A DNA stretch of 64,000 nucleotides from Eulemur rufifrons (GCF_041146395.1 NC_090999.1:73289001-73353000); one strand, 5' to 3'; counted from the stretch's first letter, positions 46,736 to 59,045 are shown. The notes: generated by a model from the sequence alone, not told the origin. Numbers and translations are program-made.

Positions 46736-48399
46736 CTTCCAATATCAGCCACACACTCTCCTGCCTAGAATAATAGATGAGGTTTCCAAGGAAGGTTTTG
46801 TGGCTTTACCTCACACAGCAGGAGGCATTTAAGTTATATAACATGGCTATTTTATACCCGCAGAGTTGTATGGCTTACATGACATTCTCCAGGGAGCCAT
46901 GCCTCATAAATCCGGTGATTGCAATTTTATTTACTATAAGTAATCCTTTAGCCAGGGACATCCTGCTAAGGGGCTCTATAGATAAGGTCTCTTCCTCCTA
47001 GCAAATATCATCAGTCTGTTTACCCAGAGGTCAAGTTGACAAGGAGATTAGGCCAGGTCACCTCTCCTATTTTCTTTCCCCTGGGGTTGTACTTTGGTTA
47101 AAGGAATGAATGAATCACAGGCCAGATATTTTAACTCCTTTCTTGCCAACTGCATTCGCACCTATAATATTTAAGGAGAAACATCCTTTCATTTATAATA
47201 GACATAAATCAAAAGCTGATAAAAATTTAAATCTCTTGTGTTTATGTTAGACTTAATATCCTTCAACATGGGAAAAGTTATTTTTATAATTATCACAAAC
47301 CTGATCCTTAATAAAAATTCTGATGTATTTCATATACTAAGCTTTGAATACTAAGGGAGGGAGTTAGTGTTGCTATTTGAGAAGAAATATTTAACAGCAG
47401 TCCCTTAGTTCCATCTAATACATCTTCCATTTCTCTAAAATTATGTTTAATCAAATATATGACATCTAGTAAGTATCTCAGAAGAAGTATGACAGAAACA
47501 GAAAGGAACTATTTGATAACTAGCAGGCCATGGAGACCAAGGTGCTATCCTCAAACCAGTGAATATAGATGTAATAGAGTCTAAATTTCTGACAGAGTAA
47601 AAACCTGAGATTTAATTTGAGCTACATAATTTTTGTATACAAGAATAAAATGGAAGACTCTGTCATATGCACAATTAGAAATAGAACAATTCAATCAGTG
47701 ATTTAATGTTTTTTTAAAAAATTCAGAATTCCATGACTTGCATTAGACTCCCTAAATCTATTTTCAAAGAAGTTTCCTTTGATTTTCCTTTTTCATGTTC
47801 AATGAGTAATGGGAAAGTATTGACAGTGGAGTCCCTGAATCATTTTAAATGACTGATAAACCATTTAAAAGTTAGGCCATAATATATCATCATTTTTTTC
47901 CATAAAGCATATTTTTGGTCTTGAAAATTGTTCATGTGAATATCAAAACAATTTGAACCCTCTGTATTCTAGTGTAAAAGTATAATAACACAATTCATTA
48001 CACTTTTCTCAGCTATTTTAACTATGTACTATGAATCTCTAATGTTTTCTGTAAAACAGAATGCAGTAGCTAAGTCAGCATTTTGACTAATTTGTAGGAC
48101 TTCTAACATTATGGCTGTATACAAAGATTGGCCATGACCTGACAGCATTTCCCTTTATTGTTATAGGACTTTCATATATTTCTATGTTAAAATAAAATAA
48201 TGAATCCTATTAAAAAATCTTAAGTAAGCACATTGTACCACATACCATAGTTTTTTTGGTATGTTAATATATCAGCTACTTTTATTTTCCTTTTGTTTTA
48301 GCATAAACTGGTGAAATAAATCTTTATATAGTTTTGACTGATTTTGAAATTGTGTTCTCATAGTTAAACACACTTTAATTTTACGAGTCTCTACAGAAG
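46736..48399. other. non-coding DNA
   Basis: 46736-47180 is less AT-rich and could be a decayed LTR ('gggcca...'-type phrases are absent, so it is left unassigned). No gene is seen in the remainder. Confidence 0.45.
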
Positions 48400-48555
48400 A
48401 ACAGAAGAAAATTTTCTGATTTCATAGACGAAATTGAAGGTTAGAGACGTTATTATTGGTCGAGGTGACACCCCTAATAAGCAGAGCACCCAGGATTATG
48501 TTTGAAGACCCGAGCCACATTGTCCAGTGTTCTTTATACTGTGTGGAATCGCACC
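48400..48555 (-). repeat. MIR-family SINE
   Basis: Reverse-complement MIR-like order: 'gatttcatagacgaaattg', 'aaggttagagacgttatta', 'gcagagcacccaggattatg', 'tgtccagtgttctttatact'. Confidence 0.6.
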
Positions 48556-48769
48556 TCCTTTAATAATGAATACATCTGTTAACAGTCAAAGACTGAAAGC
48601 CAATGACAGCCCCTTATCTTTAATAATCCTAACTTAAAGAAAGAAATTTCTATTTGAAGGAGTTCACTTGAACCTATATATCTCTCCATTTCTTTCTTGC
48701 ACCTTTCACTGGAAAAAAAAAAAATCCAAGCAATTGAACGCACTCAGCATCCATATATTCTTACCTCCT
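48556..48769. other. non-coding, nothing recognised
   Basis: Short unassigned spacer with an A run at 48713-48724. Confidence 0.4.
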
Positions 48770-49525
48770 ACTTATACCTATCAACCACCACCCTGGCCAC
48801 TGCGTTAAAGTGGATCTTATGAATTTTACCCATGACTTTCAAATTGCCAAATAAAGTGGAAACTTCTCTGTCATAGCAGTCATTGTCCTAACAACATACG
48901 AAAAACCACCTTCTGTTGTAATACAAAAAATGTTTTTTTCTTATTTTTACTTTAATTCACTGGCCAGATATTTTCTCCTTTGTTATACCCATATTCTCCA
49001 GAATGACTTTCTCTGTCTATTCCATCTTGTTAAGTGAATGCATTGTAGTCCTTTGGCTTTTAAATACTACACATAGGCTAATTTTTCTCAATCCCAGAAT
49101 TCCTCTTTCATCTACAGACTTACTATATATCCAAATGTCTCCTCAACATTTCCATTTCTATAAGCAATATCAAAATTACTATAACTACAACCAAATTATT
49201 GCATACAAGTGTCAATTCAAACCTCCACTCATTTTCTCAATATAAGTACCTACCACATCCCTGTGATCTGGCTCTTGCTTACCTCCTCATCTTGAGCTCT
49301 TTCTGACTCTTTAAGCTTCCTCCATACTAGTCTTTTTATTGTTGTTGCTTATTGAACACTTTTTGTTCTTTCTCATCTTATTTTTTTAATTTTTTCTTCA
49401 CATTAATAATACCTTCATATCTTCAGAGCTCAGATTCAGTGACAGAGTCTTTCCTTAAACAAGTACATCCCCACTCACATGTCCCTTTTTTCCTTTTATC
49501 TTACCATATGCGATTTTTATCTACT
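48770..49525 (+). mobile_element. L2 LINE ORF2 region, decayed
   Basis: Eroded sense-strand L2: 'ctttctctgtctattccat', 'ggcttttaaatactacac', 'tctcctcaacatttccat', 'catccctgtgatctggctc', 'cagagtctttccttaaaca'. The block order follows L2 ORF2, with deletions. Open frames here are fragments only. Confidence 0.55.
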
Positions 49526-50250
49526 ACATATGGTTATTAAACTGGAAACTATGAAGGGTCTGAGATTTTTACCCTACTTTTAAGCCAGCAAGTTAGCCTG
49601 CCAGAATGTTACAGATACACACATGCAGACACACATTCACACATACATATATAAAAGAACAAAAGATTGAGATTGCTGAGTCAAAACCAGACCACAGCAA
49701 AACATTAAACACAGTGGCCAGAGCAGCTTCTTGTGTAAGTTCTCCATGCCCCAATTCCAACAGAGGAACATGATGAAGACCAGATGTTTACCTGAATGTG
49801 CAGTGGGTTGCACCACAGGAGAGGAAGCCTGAAATTAGGAGACTCTTAGATTTAATAGGGCTGCTGGCAAATCCACCCGCCCTCCTCGATGGAAAGAGAG
49901 ATTACTTATTGCTCTGCAATATAGGGAAATCTCCTCCTGGAAGAAGAGGGAAAGCTCTCTGAGTTCATTACCCTGAAATTTAAGTAAATGTCTCTGGAAA
50001 AGGGACAGAGAGGGCTTTATTTTTTCTACCATGGACATCTTCAAAGTATATATCTAAATTGGTCCCTAATGTAACAAGTTTTCTAGTTTCTAAGGCTGTT
50101 TGCTACTCAGACATATATTTTGCTCATAAGACACAACCTGTGCAGAAACCGGAGGAATCCATGGAAAATTTCCTCTTAAAAATGAGATAATCTATAAATA
50201 TCTACTTCATTTATTTGCTTATTTTCTTTTTCTCCCTAGAAATTTTTACT
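49526..50250. other. non-coding, possible unassigned repeat
   Basis: 49590-50045 is less AT-rich and contains a decayed CA-rich run (49615-49650). It may be an old LTR, but I could not assign it. No gene. Confidence 0.35.
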
Positions 50251-50350
50251 ATATGAGTGCATAGATTCTATGATTCTTGATCACGGTTATATCCCCAGTG
50301 CTTGAAATATTCCTTGACATATAGTAGGTACTCAATATTTATATAATTGT
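50251..50350 (+). mobile_element. L2 3' terminal fragment
   Basis: Sense L2 3' end: 'atatccccagtgcttgaa', 'gacatatagtaggtactcaa'. Short. Confidence 0.55.
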
Positions 50351-50540
50351 TAAATTAGCCAATGAATAATTGATTTATTAACTTTTAAAATGCTGGATAG
50401 TTTTGTTTTTAGTTGTTACTGTTTTAATCATGGATTTCTTTTAAGAATATATTCTTAGAGGTTTTAGTGATCTGTCTCTATTGATTAAGTCATTCTCAGA
50501 AACATAAGAATGTGTAACTCTTATATAAAGAAGTCAATAT

Positions 50541-50918
50541 TGTAACAGGAAAGTTGCCCCTCCTCCCATAGATATGGAAGTGTAAAATTGAGAGTGGGGA
50601 ATATGTAATAGAGGGAATGGCCTGGAAAAAAAATTGGCAGAGATGTTTTCTGTCTCTTTAAAACTTGCCCCACTCTTTTTAGGCACTGTGGCCTGGCCTG
50701 CATCCCTACCTGGGGCAGGTGGTAAGGAGAGGCAGGGGAATGTTTTTTGTTCTTTGTGTGACAGGAGATAGCTCAGCCATCCCAGACCTGGCACTGGCTT
50801 CCCAGGTGGGGGAGGTCACAGGCTTTGTCTTCTGCAGAGATGGGATGATTAGAATTATTAAGGATAGCCTAGAATTGAGGGCCTTCCCTTTAAAAGCTCT
50901 GTATTTGTGCTCATGTTA
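50541..50918 (+). mobile_element. unassigned ERV LTR, left part (split by L1)
   Basis: Begins 'tgtaacaggaaagttgcc' and continues in GC-rich U3-like sequence, including 'ctgtctctttaaaacttgcc'. The right part resumes after the L1 at 52014. Together they run from TG to CA, about 515 bp after removing the L1 and one duplication. Flanks atat/atag (50537-50540, 52153-52156) could be a 4-bp duplication with one change. Family not recognised. Confidence 0.5.
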
Positions 50919-50932
50919 GGGAATTGGATTTT

Positions 50933-52013
50933 TTTTTTATTTTGGCATATTATGGGGGTACAAAAGTTTAGGTTACGTATATTGTCCCCTCCACCCACCC
51001 CAAATCAGAGCTTCAAGCATGCCCATCCCCTAGATGGTGCACATCGCACTAATTTTGTATGTATACACCCATCCCCTCCCTGCCTCATATCTGCCCAACA
51101 TCCGATGCATGTTATCCCTCAGTGTGCTCCTAGGTGATGATCAGTGAAACCAATTTGATGGTCAGTATACGTGGTGCTTATTTTTTCATTCTTGGGATAC
51201 TTCACTTAGTAGAACGGGTTCCAGCTCTATCCAGGATAATACAAGAGGTGCGATATCACCATTGTTTTTTGTGGCTGAGTAGAACTCCATGGTATACATG
51301 TACCACATTTTATTAATCCACTCATGTATTGATGGGCACTTGGGTTATTTCCACATCTTTGCAATTGTGAATTGTGCTGCTATAAACATTCAAATGCAGA
51401 TGTCTTTGTTATAGAATGACTTTTGTTCTTTTGGGTAGATGCCCAATAATGGGATTGTTGGATCAAATGGTAGGCCTACTTGTATCTGTTTAAGGTATCT
51501 CCATAATGCTTTCCACAGAGGTTGCACTAGTTTGCAGTCCCACCAGCAGTGTATGACTGTTCCTGTCTCTCCGCATCCATGCCAACATTTATTATTTTAG
51601 GACTTTTTGATAAAGGCCATTCTCACTGGGGTTAAGTGATATCTCATTGTGGTTTTGATTTGCATTTCCCTGATGATTAGAGATGTTGAGCATTTTTTCA
51701 TATGTTTGTCGGCCATTCTTCTGTCTTCTTTTGAAAAGTTTCTATCATGTCCTTTGCCCACTTTTTAATAGGGTTGTTTGATTTTTTCTTGCTGATTTTC
51801 CTGAGTTCTAAATAGATTCTAGTTATCAGCCCTTTATCGAATGACTGGCATGTGAAAATTTTCTCTCATTCTGTAAGTTGTCTGTTTGCTCTTGTGACAG
51901 TTTCTTTGGCTGTGCAGAAGCTTTTTAATTTGATCAGGCCCATTTATTTATTTTTGTTGTTGCTGTGATTGCCTTTGGGGTCTTCCTCATAAATTCTTTG
52001 CCTAGGCCAATGT
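50933..52013 (-). mobile_element. 5'-truncated L1 with perfect 14-bp target duplication
   Basis: Antisense L1 3' UTR and ORF2 end, about 1.08 kb. Landmarks are 'atgggggtacaaaagttta', 'gggatacttcacttagtag', 'actccatggtatacatgt', 'tgatttgcatttccctgatg' and 'ctttggctgtgcagaagc'. The short poly(A) appears as the T-run at the left edge. The duplication 'gggaattggatttt' is exact at 50919-50932 and 52014-52027. In L1 orientation the nick site reads TC/AAAA, near the usual L1 endonuclease preference. This is the least diverged L1 in the window. Confidence 0.95.
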
Positions 52014-52152
52014 GGGAATTGGATTTTGAGATGAGAAAGTCTACCATTTTCTTCCTTTGCTGGGAAAGTAATAAACTTCTCTTTCCTACTCCTCAGTCAC
52101 TTGTCCTCATTCTGATGTGGCCTGGTGGACAAGTGCCAAGCTTTAGGTAACA
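52014..52152 (+). mobile_element. unassigned ERV LTR, right part
   Basis: R/U5-like end of the LTR interrupted by the L1. A polyadenylation signal AATAAA lies at 52070-52075 in 'gggaaagtaataaacttctc', followed by pyrimidine-rich sequence and a 'ttaggtaaca' end. Confidence 0.5.
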
Positions 52153-52519
52153 ATAGATTGTTTGAACTTTTTTAAAAAAAGTTGTATGAGGAAGGAGATA
52201 GGTGTCATTCTAAGAAAGAAGACAAGATAATTATTTTCTATCATATGCAAGTTGAGGCAAATAGAAAAGAGACTTATTTGGGAACAAAATCTTCAGATTC
52301 TAGCATCAAGATGGTGATAATCACATTACTTTCCACATTAAAAAGAAAAAAAAATCAAAATCTGCTACCAACTACTTCCTGGAATCTAAGAAGAAATGCA
52401 GAGATATTTTCAAATTTAGGCACTTTAGAACACTTACTTTGGGAAAAAGAAAACAAATTTCAAATGAAAAGTCTAACCATGTGAATCATTGAATCTAATT
52501 GAAAGATATAGGGAAATTA
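52153..52519. other. non-coding, nothing recognised
   Basis: A 100-codon open frame (52182-52484) has no recognisable feature and lies in A-rich sequence, so it is not called a gene. Confidence 0.45.
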
Positions 52520-52775
52520 GAAAACAGTGATGGCATATTAATGGCATGGGTTTTATAATCACACTATGTAAATTCAAATTTGTGACTCTCCTTCTTAGAG
52601 ACCATATGGTATAGGGCAAGTTACCAAACCCCTCTTGATTCATGTTTCTTACTGTGAAAAAGAGGAATTTTTTTTAATGAAATAATACTGGTAACCACCT
52701 AACAGGACATTGCTAGCATTAAATTAGTCAATAAGTACAATGTAGTTAGAATAGTATCTAAAAATATACATGTTC
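52520..52775 (+). repeat. MIR SINE
   Basis: Plus-strand MIR, eroded: 'ggcatgggttttataatcac', 'aaattcaaatttgtgactc', 'agggcaagttacc', 'taaattagtcaataagtac'. Confidence 0.7.
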
Positions 52776-52871
52776 CAAAATGATAACTATAATGTAATGT
52801 CAATAGTGAAAATTAAAAATTGTGCCCTGGTTTAAAAAAAGAGGGTCCCTTTTCTAACCCAAAGACATATA

Positions 52872-52916
52872 AAATATATATACGTATATATGTACATATA
52901 TACGTATATATGTGTG

Positions 52917-52955
<39 letters not shown>

Positions 52956-52994
52956 AAGAGAGAGAGAGACAGAGATGGAGAGAGAGAGAGATTT
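52872..52994. repeat. AT palindrome plus (TA)n and (GA)n composite
   Basis: A perfect 36-bp palindrome (52876-52911, centre GTAC between 52893 and 52894) is followed by TG/TA repeats with about 14 TA units, then GA repeats to 52994. The open frames over it (Tyr-Ile or Arg-Glu repeats) are artefacts. Confidence 0.9.
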
Positions 52995-53118
52995 CGAAGG
53001 AGAGAAGGAAAAATCCCCAGGTTCCAGAAACAAAGAGGTTTCTGAAACCAGAGAAGTACCAACAAATTTAAAACTGTTTCTTAGGAACAGCATAGTGCAG
53101 AACACACTGGACTCCAAC

Positions 53119-53131
53119 GGGGGGGGGGGGG
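53119..53131. repeat. 13-base G homopolymer
   Basis: An unbroken G run, rare in this AT-rich window. Its length is prone to sequencing and replication error. Confidence 0.9.
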
Positions 53132-53599
53132 CAATATAACACAAAATTATGAATTGAGCAAAACTATTATTATGAGGAATGTCAAAAAATTTAACAAAAA
53201 ATATTTAATTGGCATACTAAGAACTGAAAAAAAATAGAAGGTTTGAAAACGTGTATTTTTATTATTTAAGGCATAGCATTATGAAGATGAACCATATTGC
53301 AGCAACATGGCAGAATTTTCTCATTGAATCATCAAATGGCTTTAAAAAGTTACTGTGGCATTTCCTGGACTTGCTTTAATTTCAGGGAGAATTAGCCTAC
53401 TACAATACTGAGTCTTCAGATCCATGAAAATGGAACATACCTTCATTTTTAAGTTGGTTTTATATAGTTTAATGACATTTCAAAATGATCTATCCTAGTT
53501 ATATTATTTTCATCATTGCTATTATAATATAAATAAGAATTTTTAACTGACCCTTTCCAATTGGCTGTTACTTTTATATATTAGATTATTGTAGACCCG
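53132..53599. other. non-coding, nothing recognised
   Basis: AT-rich spacer. Confidence 0.5.
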
Positions 53600-53987
53600 T
53601 GTATTAGTTTGCTAAGGCTGCCAGAATGAAGTATCATGGACTAGGTGACGTTTACAACAGAAATTTATATTCTCATAGTTGTAGAGCTTAGAAGTATGAC
53701 ATCAAGGTGTTGGCAAGTTTGATTTCTTGTAAAACCTTTCTCCTTGGCTTGTAAATCGTCATCATCCTCTGGTGTCTTAACATCGTCTTTTCCTCTGTGT
53801 CTACCTGCGTCCTAATCTCTTTTTATAATATCTTCAGTCATAGTGGATAGAGCTCCCCCATATGACCTCATTTTATTTTAATTACATTTTTAAAGGCCTT
53901 ATCTCCACATACAGTCACATTCTGAGGTTCTGGGGACTAGGATTTCAACATAGGGATGGGAAGGGGGTCACAATTCAGCCCGTAACA
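53600..53987 (-). mobile_element. MaLR solo LTR (MLT1-like), minus strand
   Basis: Near-complete LTR in reverse: 'tgtattagtttgctaaggc', 'acaacagaaatttatattc', 'catcaaggtgttggcaag', 'atgacctcattttattt', 'acagtcacattctgagg', 'cacaattcagcccgtaaca'. Same broad family as the copies at 8666 and 62055. Confidence 0.88.
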
Positions 53988-54171
53988 GTCTGTATGAAGA
54001 TTTTATAAATAATCTACTTGTTGAATTCAATAGAGTTCAATATTAACATGTCTATTGATCTGCTTTGGTTTTCTATGTAAAAATCTGTAAAAAAAAAATT
54101 TAAAAATCAGTATTCTTCCGCATACTGGTGTGCCACAAGTGGATTATGGGTTTTTTAATATGCTAATCTTT
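53988..54171. other. short spacer
   Basis: Nothing recognised between the LTR and the L1. Confidence 0.4.
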
Positions 54172-55545
54172 AGTTAATAGTAAGTTGCATTAATTACTAT
54201 AGCTCTATAATAATTTTAACATCTGGTAGTACAGGCCTCCATATTTGTTGGTTTCAAATTTGTTATAGTTTTTCTTGGCCTTTTTCATTTTCCTGTAAAT
54301 TTTAGAATCAGCTTTTTGTATACCCATATATGCATATAAACTACTGAACTTTTGACTAAAATTTCAGTGAATCTATATGCTAATTAAGAAAGCAGTTACA
54401 TCTTTATCATATTGAGTTACCTATCTCATGACTGTGATATATTTCTTATTTATTAACGTATTAACTTCTTTAAATAGCATTTTATAGTATTTAGTGTATA
54501 TGTCTTGCACATATTTCTTTAATTTATTCCCAGGATATTGATGTTTTTAAAGCTACTTTTCATTGTGATTTTTAAATTTCATTTTCTACATGCTTCTTGG
54601 CATACAGAAATAAAAGTGATTTGGTTTTGTGTTGGTTTATTTACTGATCTTGTATGCAGCAATTCTGTTAAATTTATTAACTGTTACTAATACTTTATGG
54701 GTTATTTGGACTTTCTACGTAGGTATTCATATCGTTCACAAGTGACTATTTATTTCTTTGGAAACCTCATATGTATTTTTTCCAGCACAGTGTTGAATAG
54801 AAGTGGCCATTATTGATACCCTCCACCTATTTCCAATTTGGGGGAAAAGCTTGTCATAATTTACCATTGATCATGCTGTTTACTAAAGAATTTCATAGAT
54901 ATTGCTTATACATCTAAGGAAGATTCTTTCAAATCTAGATTTTTGAGTATTTTTATCATGCATGAGTGCTAAATTATCTAAAGTGGTATTTTTACGTACA
55001 TTGAGAGATGACTTAATTGTCCTCTCTCTCTCTCTCTCTGTGTATCTCTCTCTCCCCCCTCCCCTCCAACCCCACCTCCTGCTAATGTGACTAAATGTAC
55101 TGATTATCAGATACAAAACATTCTTGCTTTTCTAGAATAATCACCACTTGGCCATAATGTACTCCCTTCTCATATGTTACTGGACTGGATTTGATATTTT
55201 TATACCTATGTACATAACAGAAATCGAACTGCAATTTTTTCTTTGCAAGGACTCTTTGTTTTTTCATAAGTATGCTATCAGGATTATTTTGGCCTCAAAA
55301 AGCAAGTTGGAAAAAGTTACTTTTTTATATTAATCTGAGAGTTTAAGATTGGTGTTATTTCATTGTATGTTAGGAAGCTTTCACCAAGAATGCCATTTGT
55401 GTCTAGAGTTTTCTTTATTAAAAAAATTTATTAATAAATGCATTTCCTTTAATAAATTTAGGACTACCTAGCTTTTTCATTAATGCCTATAACATCTTCA
55501 GTTTGTTGTATGTTTCAAGAAATTTGTCAATTTTTATATAAAATC
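54172..55545 (-). mobile_element. L1 LINE ORF2 fragment, antisense
   Basis: Antisense ORF2: 'tttagaatcagctttttgta', 'atttcttatttattaacg', 'tttattcccaggatattgat', 'gcagcaattctgttaaattt', 'cacagtgttgaatagaag', 'atgctatcaggattatttt'. A CT-rich tract interrupts it at 55021-55076. Diverged, frames broken. Confidence 0.8.
55021..55076. repeat. polypyrimidine (CT)n tract
   Basis: Two CT runs separated by 'gtgtat', then C-rich sequence. Nearly all pyrimidine on the plus strand. Confidence 0.85.
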
Positions 55546-55769
55546 TATTTTAAGTAGAATGATAAATAAATTTAGATACATATGTGTGTGTATGCCTCCA
55601 TGTGTATGTGCATAAACTTCCCGCTCTGTCCACTGAGAAGGAATAGAAGCACCACGACACAAATAGAAATAAACATACCTGGCACTCAGATCTCAGTTCT
55701 AAATACCTTTCTTCAATAAAAGGAACTATGGGTCCTTTCATAAATGAAATCTCCTTGGCTTGGGCAAGA
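55546..55769. other. short spacer, TG-rich start
   Basis: Contains a small TG-rich stretch (55580-55612). No gene. Confidence 0.4.
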
Positions 55770-56925
55770 CAAGTGCCAAACTAAAGTATATTTTTATTAT
55801 GGAAAGTAAGAATATACTAAAAAAATGATGAGGTACATCAAAAGGATACATGAACAACCTTAGTACTGTCTTCCACTGACACTTTGATAATTAAGACAAA
55901 TAATAACAAGGGATTATAACCTATAGACTAAAATTAGAATCCATAAATCCATGCTGGTATAAATAAATCAATATAAAAATACAGGACAAGAAAAAAGTTT
56001 TCCTTGTGATCAAATTCCAACTATTAAATGTAAAATGAAAGATTGAGTTAGAAAATCAGCATTTGGCAAATGCCATAGTAACAATAGTTACAGAAAGATC
56101 ATCAATAGATGCTAAAAGTAGTGAGTGGAAGTTTAATGGGAAACAGAAACCTCACTATATATCTTCACAAGATAGTCACTAAATACAAAGGAAAAAAACC
56201 CCTTAATTTCACATTAAACACATCAGTAGACACCATCCTACCCAAGTAATCCTTGTTAACATCACCAGTAAGAAGTTCAACAGACATCTGTTTATTTACC
56301 TTCTGGTGTGGTACACTGAGAACACAAAATCACTCCTGCTATCCTGCAACAATCCATAACATGATTCTAATCATGAGCTAATATTAGACAAACTCAATTT
56401 GAGGGACATTTTACAAAATAGTTCTCCTGTACTCCTTGAAAAGTTAAGGAAAAGCAAAGACAGATGTGTAAAGCCTAGCTTAAAGGAAATAAGAGATGGG
56501 CTAACTCAGCACACCATGGAATACTGGACCAGAAAAAAACAACAAAAAAAAACATAACATTTTGTTTGTTTCTTTAGGTATTAAGGAGATTTTAGTACAA
56601 GTGAAAATTTTTGAATAAAGTTTGTGATTAGATAGTATTTTATAAACATTAATATCCTGAATTGATCATTGTACTCAAGTTATTAATAAAATGTTTCTGT
56701 ATTTAAAAACCATATTAAGTTAAGAGCAAATGGTATCGTTTCAGCAACTTATTCTCAAAGATTTCAGAAAATAATATTTGTAGAAACCAAGAGGATCATA
56801 TAGAAATATCACTTGGTAAAATATTTATATTTGGATATCTGGGTGGAGGATTTATGCAAATTATTTTCATTATTTTCAACTTTATTATAAGTCAAATTAT
56901 TTCACAAAAAGTTTAAAAATAATCT
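55770..56925 (+). mobile_element. L1 LINE 3' UTR (L1M/L1ME type), sense
   Basis: Long L1 3' region in sense: 'aataacaagggattataacc', 'ccataaatccatgctggta', 'tgatcaaattccaactatta', 'ttcacattaaacacatcag', 'tctggtgtggtacactgag', 'gagggacattttacaaaat', and the terminal 'atgcaaattattttcattat'. Oriented opposite to the L1 on its left, so it is a separate insertion. Confidence 0.7.
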
Positions 56926-57774
56926 TTTCTACACAATGGCATATTTTCTCCTTTTGAGGCAACAAAATTATTTTCACTCTCTCTGTGCCTATACAAGTAT
57001 ATGAGGAATGGGGAGGTTTGAGACCAGCTTCTTGAAATGGGCACTTAAATCAGCAAGTATTTCAAAATTTTACGGCCTTTACGTGTTTGCTATTTTTATC
57101 ATAAATTTCCTGCAGGAACTGGGAGTATACAGTCTCTGGACTGTCAAAGACCTTATTGAGGCAGAGCCATCAGAAAAGCCTAGAGGGAAGATAGAAAAGA
57201 GTAAAAATATATATAAGTTCCCCCATCTTTAAGTTTAACATTTGAAGTATTTTGGTTTAGAAAGTAAAATGAAGAAGGGGTTTGAACTAACAATAGTAAA
57301 AGGCTTAAGGAGTCAGGGAAGTGATTGGAACCCTTCCATGAAGATTAGAAGTTAAAACGATCAATTGAGATAATGAAATACAGTGTGTGTTCTTTGATGT
57401 GTGTAGAGAAAGAATTGTGTTCAGGAAAGTTTAAAGAACCCATGAATTGTAAAAATCAATCAAAATGCCTATAGGACATGGAAAACAGCTATCAGTTGAA
57501 GCCAGCTTAGCACAGCTATTATTCAAAATAGAGCTATATCTAACAAATACCCACACATCTATTGAATTCAGTCTAAAAAAAAAAAAAATCAACCGAGGTT
57601 TAAAAAAAAAGACAAGTTCTTGCTACATTATCATCTAGACAAAACAACAAACTGAGTAAACAAATGTAAAGTAATACAGTCAAAACTCTTTCACTGAATG
57701 ATTACTAATGTATGCTACCTGGTACTGAATTAAAATCAAAAGAAACATGCACTTGCTTTTACAAGCTAGATTCT
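56926..57774. other. non-coding, nothing recognised
   Basis: No gene. A runs lie at 57573-57587 and 57602-57610. Confidence 0.5.
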
Positions 57775-57965
57775 TAATGGAGAAGGTAGGCATACTAACA
57801 AATATTTACTATATAGTTTGCAAATCGAAAATTAGATCTATAGTAAAGTGTAGTAGTAGCACATAAGAGGGAATGACAGGCAATGCCTAGAAAGTGATAG
57901 GAAATTCCTCATGAGATGATACCTTTGAGCTGGTTCTCAGGTTTTACTCATTTGGAAACTAATTA
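57775..57965 (-). mobile_element. L2 fragment
   Basis: Reverse-complement L2-like order: 'aacaaatatttactatat', 'gaaattcctcatgagatg', 'atacctttgagctggttctc'. Confidence 0.5.
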
Positions 57966-58864
57966 GAGATCAAGAGCACCTCCCAGTACTCTGTGTTCTG
58001 CAGCTTCCTGAGCTACACTTTGAAGCCTGTTCATCAAGCAGGCTGCTGAGGCTGCCAGTGTTTCCCAGAGTCTGCCTCACAGAACACCAGGCATAGAGAA
58101 GCCAAACACCTGAGTCTCCTACTGCCTACGGGTGAGGGGATATAATCTCAATAAGATTTAAATTTTAAATACATCGAGCAGCACTACTTTAATTCATTCT
58201 GTTCTCCATTTAGTAACAGCATGCTCACTTCTCATGGCTGATCAAAACGTAACCAAGTCAAATCTCCACCAACTTGTAAGCTTCTCTACAATTTTTTTTA
58301 TCAACGATTATCTCTGATTTGCAAGACTCCCATGTTAACTACTGCCTATGTTTTTTAATTTGTTAGTCGATCATATATGTTCTGTGGAATCAATTGCAGT
58401 CATATGTTAAAGTTTAATTTTTTAAATATTACGCATAATCTTAAACATTTATATCAGGTTTTCCAAACTTTATCTTAAGCTCAAGTGAGTAAAAGTGGTA
58501 GTTTGAATTTTTCTTTCGCACATAATCCTAGAAATTGTTTTTTAGTTGATGTTAAATAAATTCTTATTAATTGGTTTGTTTAAATTAATTGTCCAAGTAA
58601 AAACGGCAAGGGCAAGTTCTAAATAGATGCCCATGTGAAAATAAAGTAGCTGTTCTATTTAAGAGAAATATAGAAAGTAGAATTGTCAGACCTGATGACT
58701 GACTACTTAATGAAGGACTTTGAGATATCAGACCGTTGATAAGAATTCAGTGTTCACAGCTTGAGTAACTGAATAGAGAAGGCCATATTTAACATAGATA
58801 TGGAATATAAAAGGAAGATGTCTTGGTTTTGGTAGGAGGTACACGTTTTCTCAGCGCATCTTAA
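57966..58864. other. non-coding; short GC-richer block at left
   Basis: 57970-58140 is GC-richer ('tttcccagagtctgcctcac') and may be an old DNA-transposon remnant, not assignable. Nothing is recognised in the rest. Confidence 0.4.
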
Positions 58865-59045
58865 AAGCCAGGCATTATCAAGCAATTTACATCCTTATAA
58901 TAAATGTAATATCATTATTCACTGTTGAAACATGGCAAAAATGAGACTCAGAATTCAGTATCACTGCATAAATGACTAATTCAAACCAAGACAGTTTGAC
59001 TACAGAATCACTGCTCTTAACCCTTACTTTCCCTCAGTTACTGTA
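58865..59045 (-). repeat. MIR SINE
   Basis: Reverse-complement MIR: 'caagcaatttacatcctta', 'aatgagactcagaattcag', 'gacagtttgactacagaatc', 'cactgctcttaaccc'. Confidence 0.75.

Noticed and set aside
52832..53144. Open frames with Tyr-Ile and Arg-Glu repeats on both strands
   Set aside because: They translate the TA and GA microsatellite; not genes.
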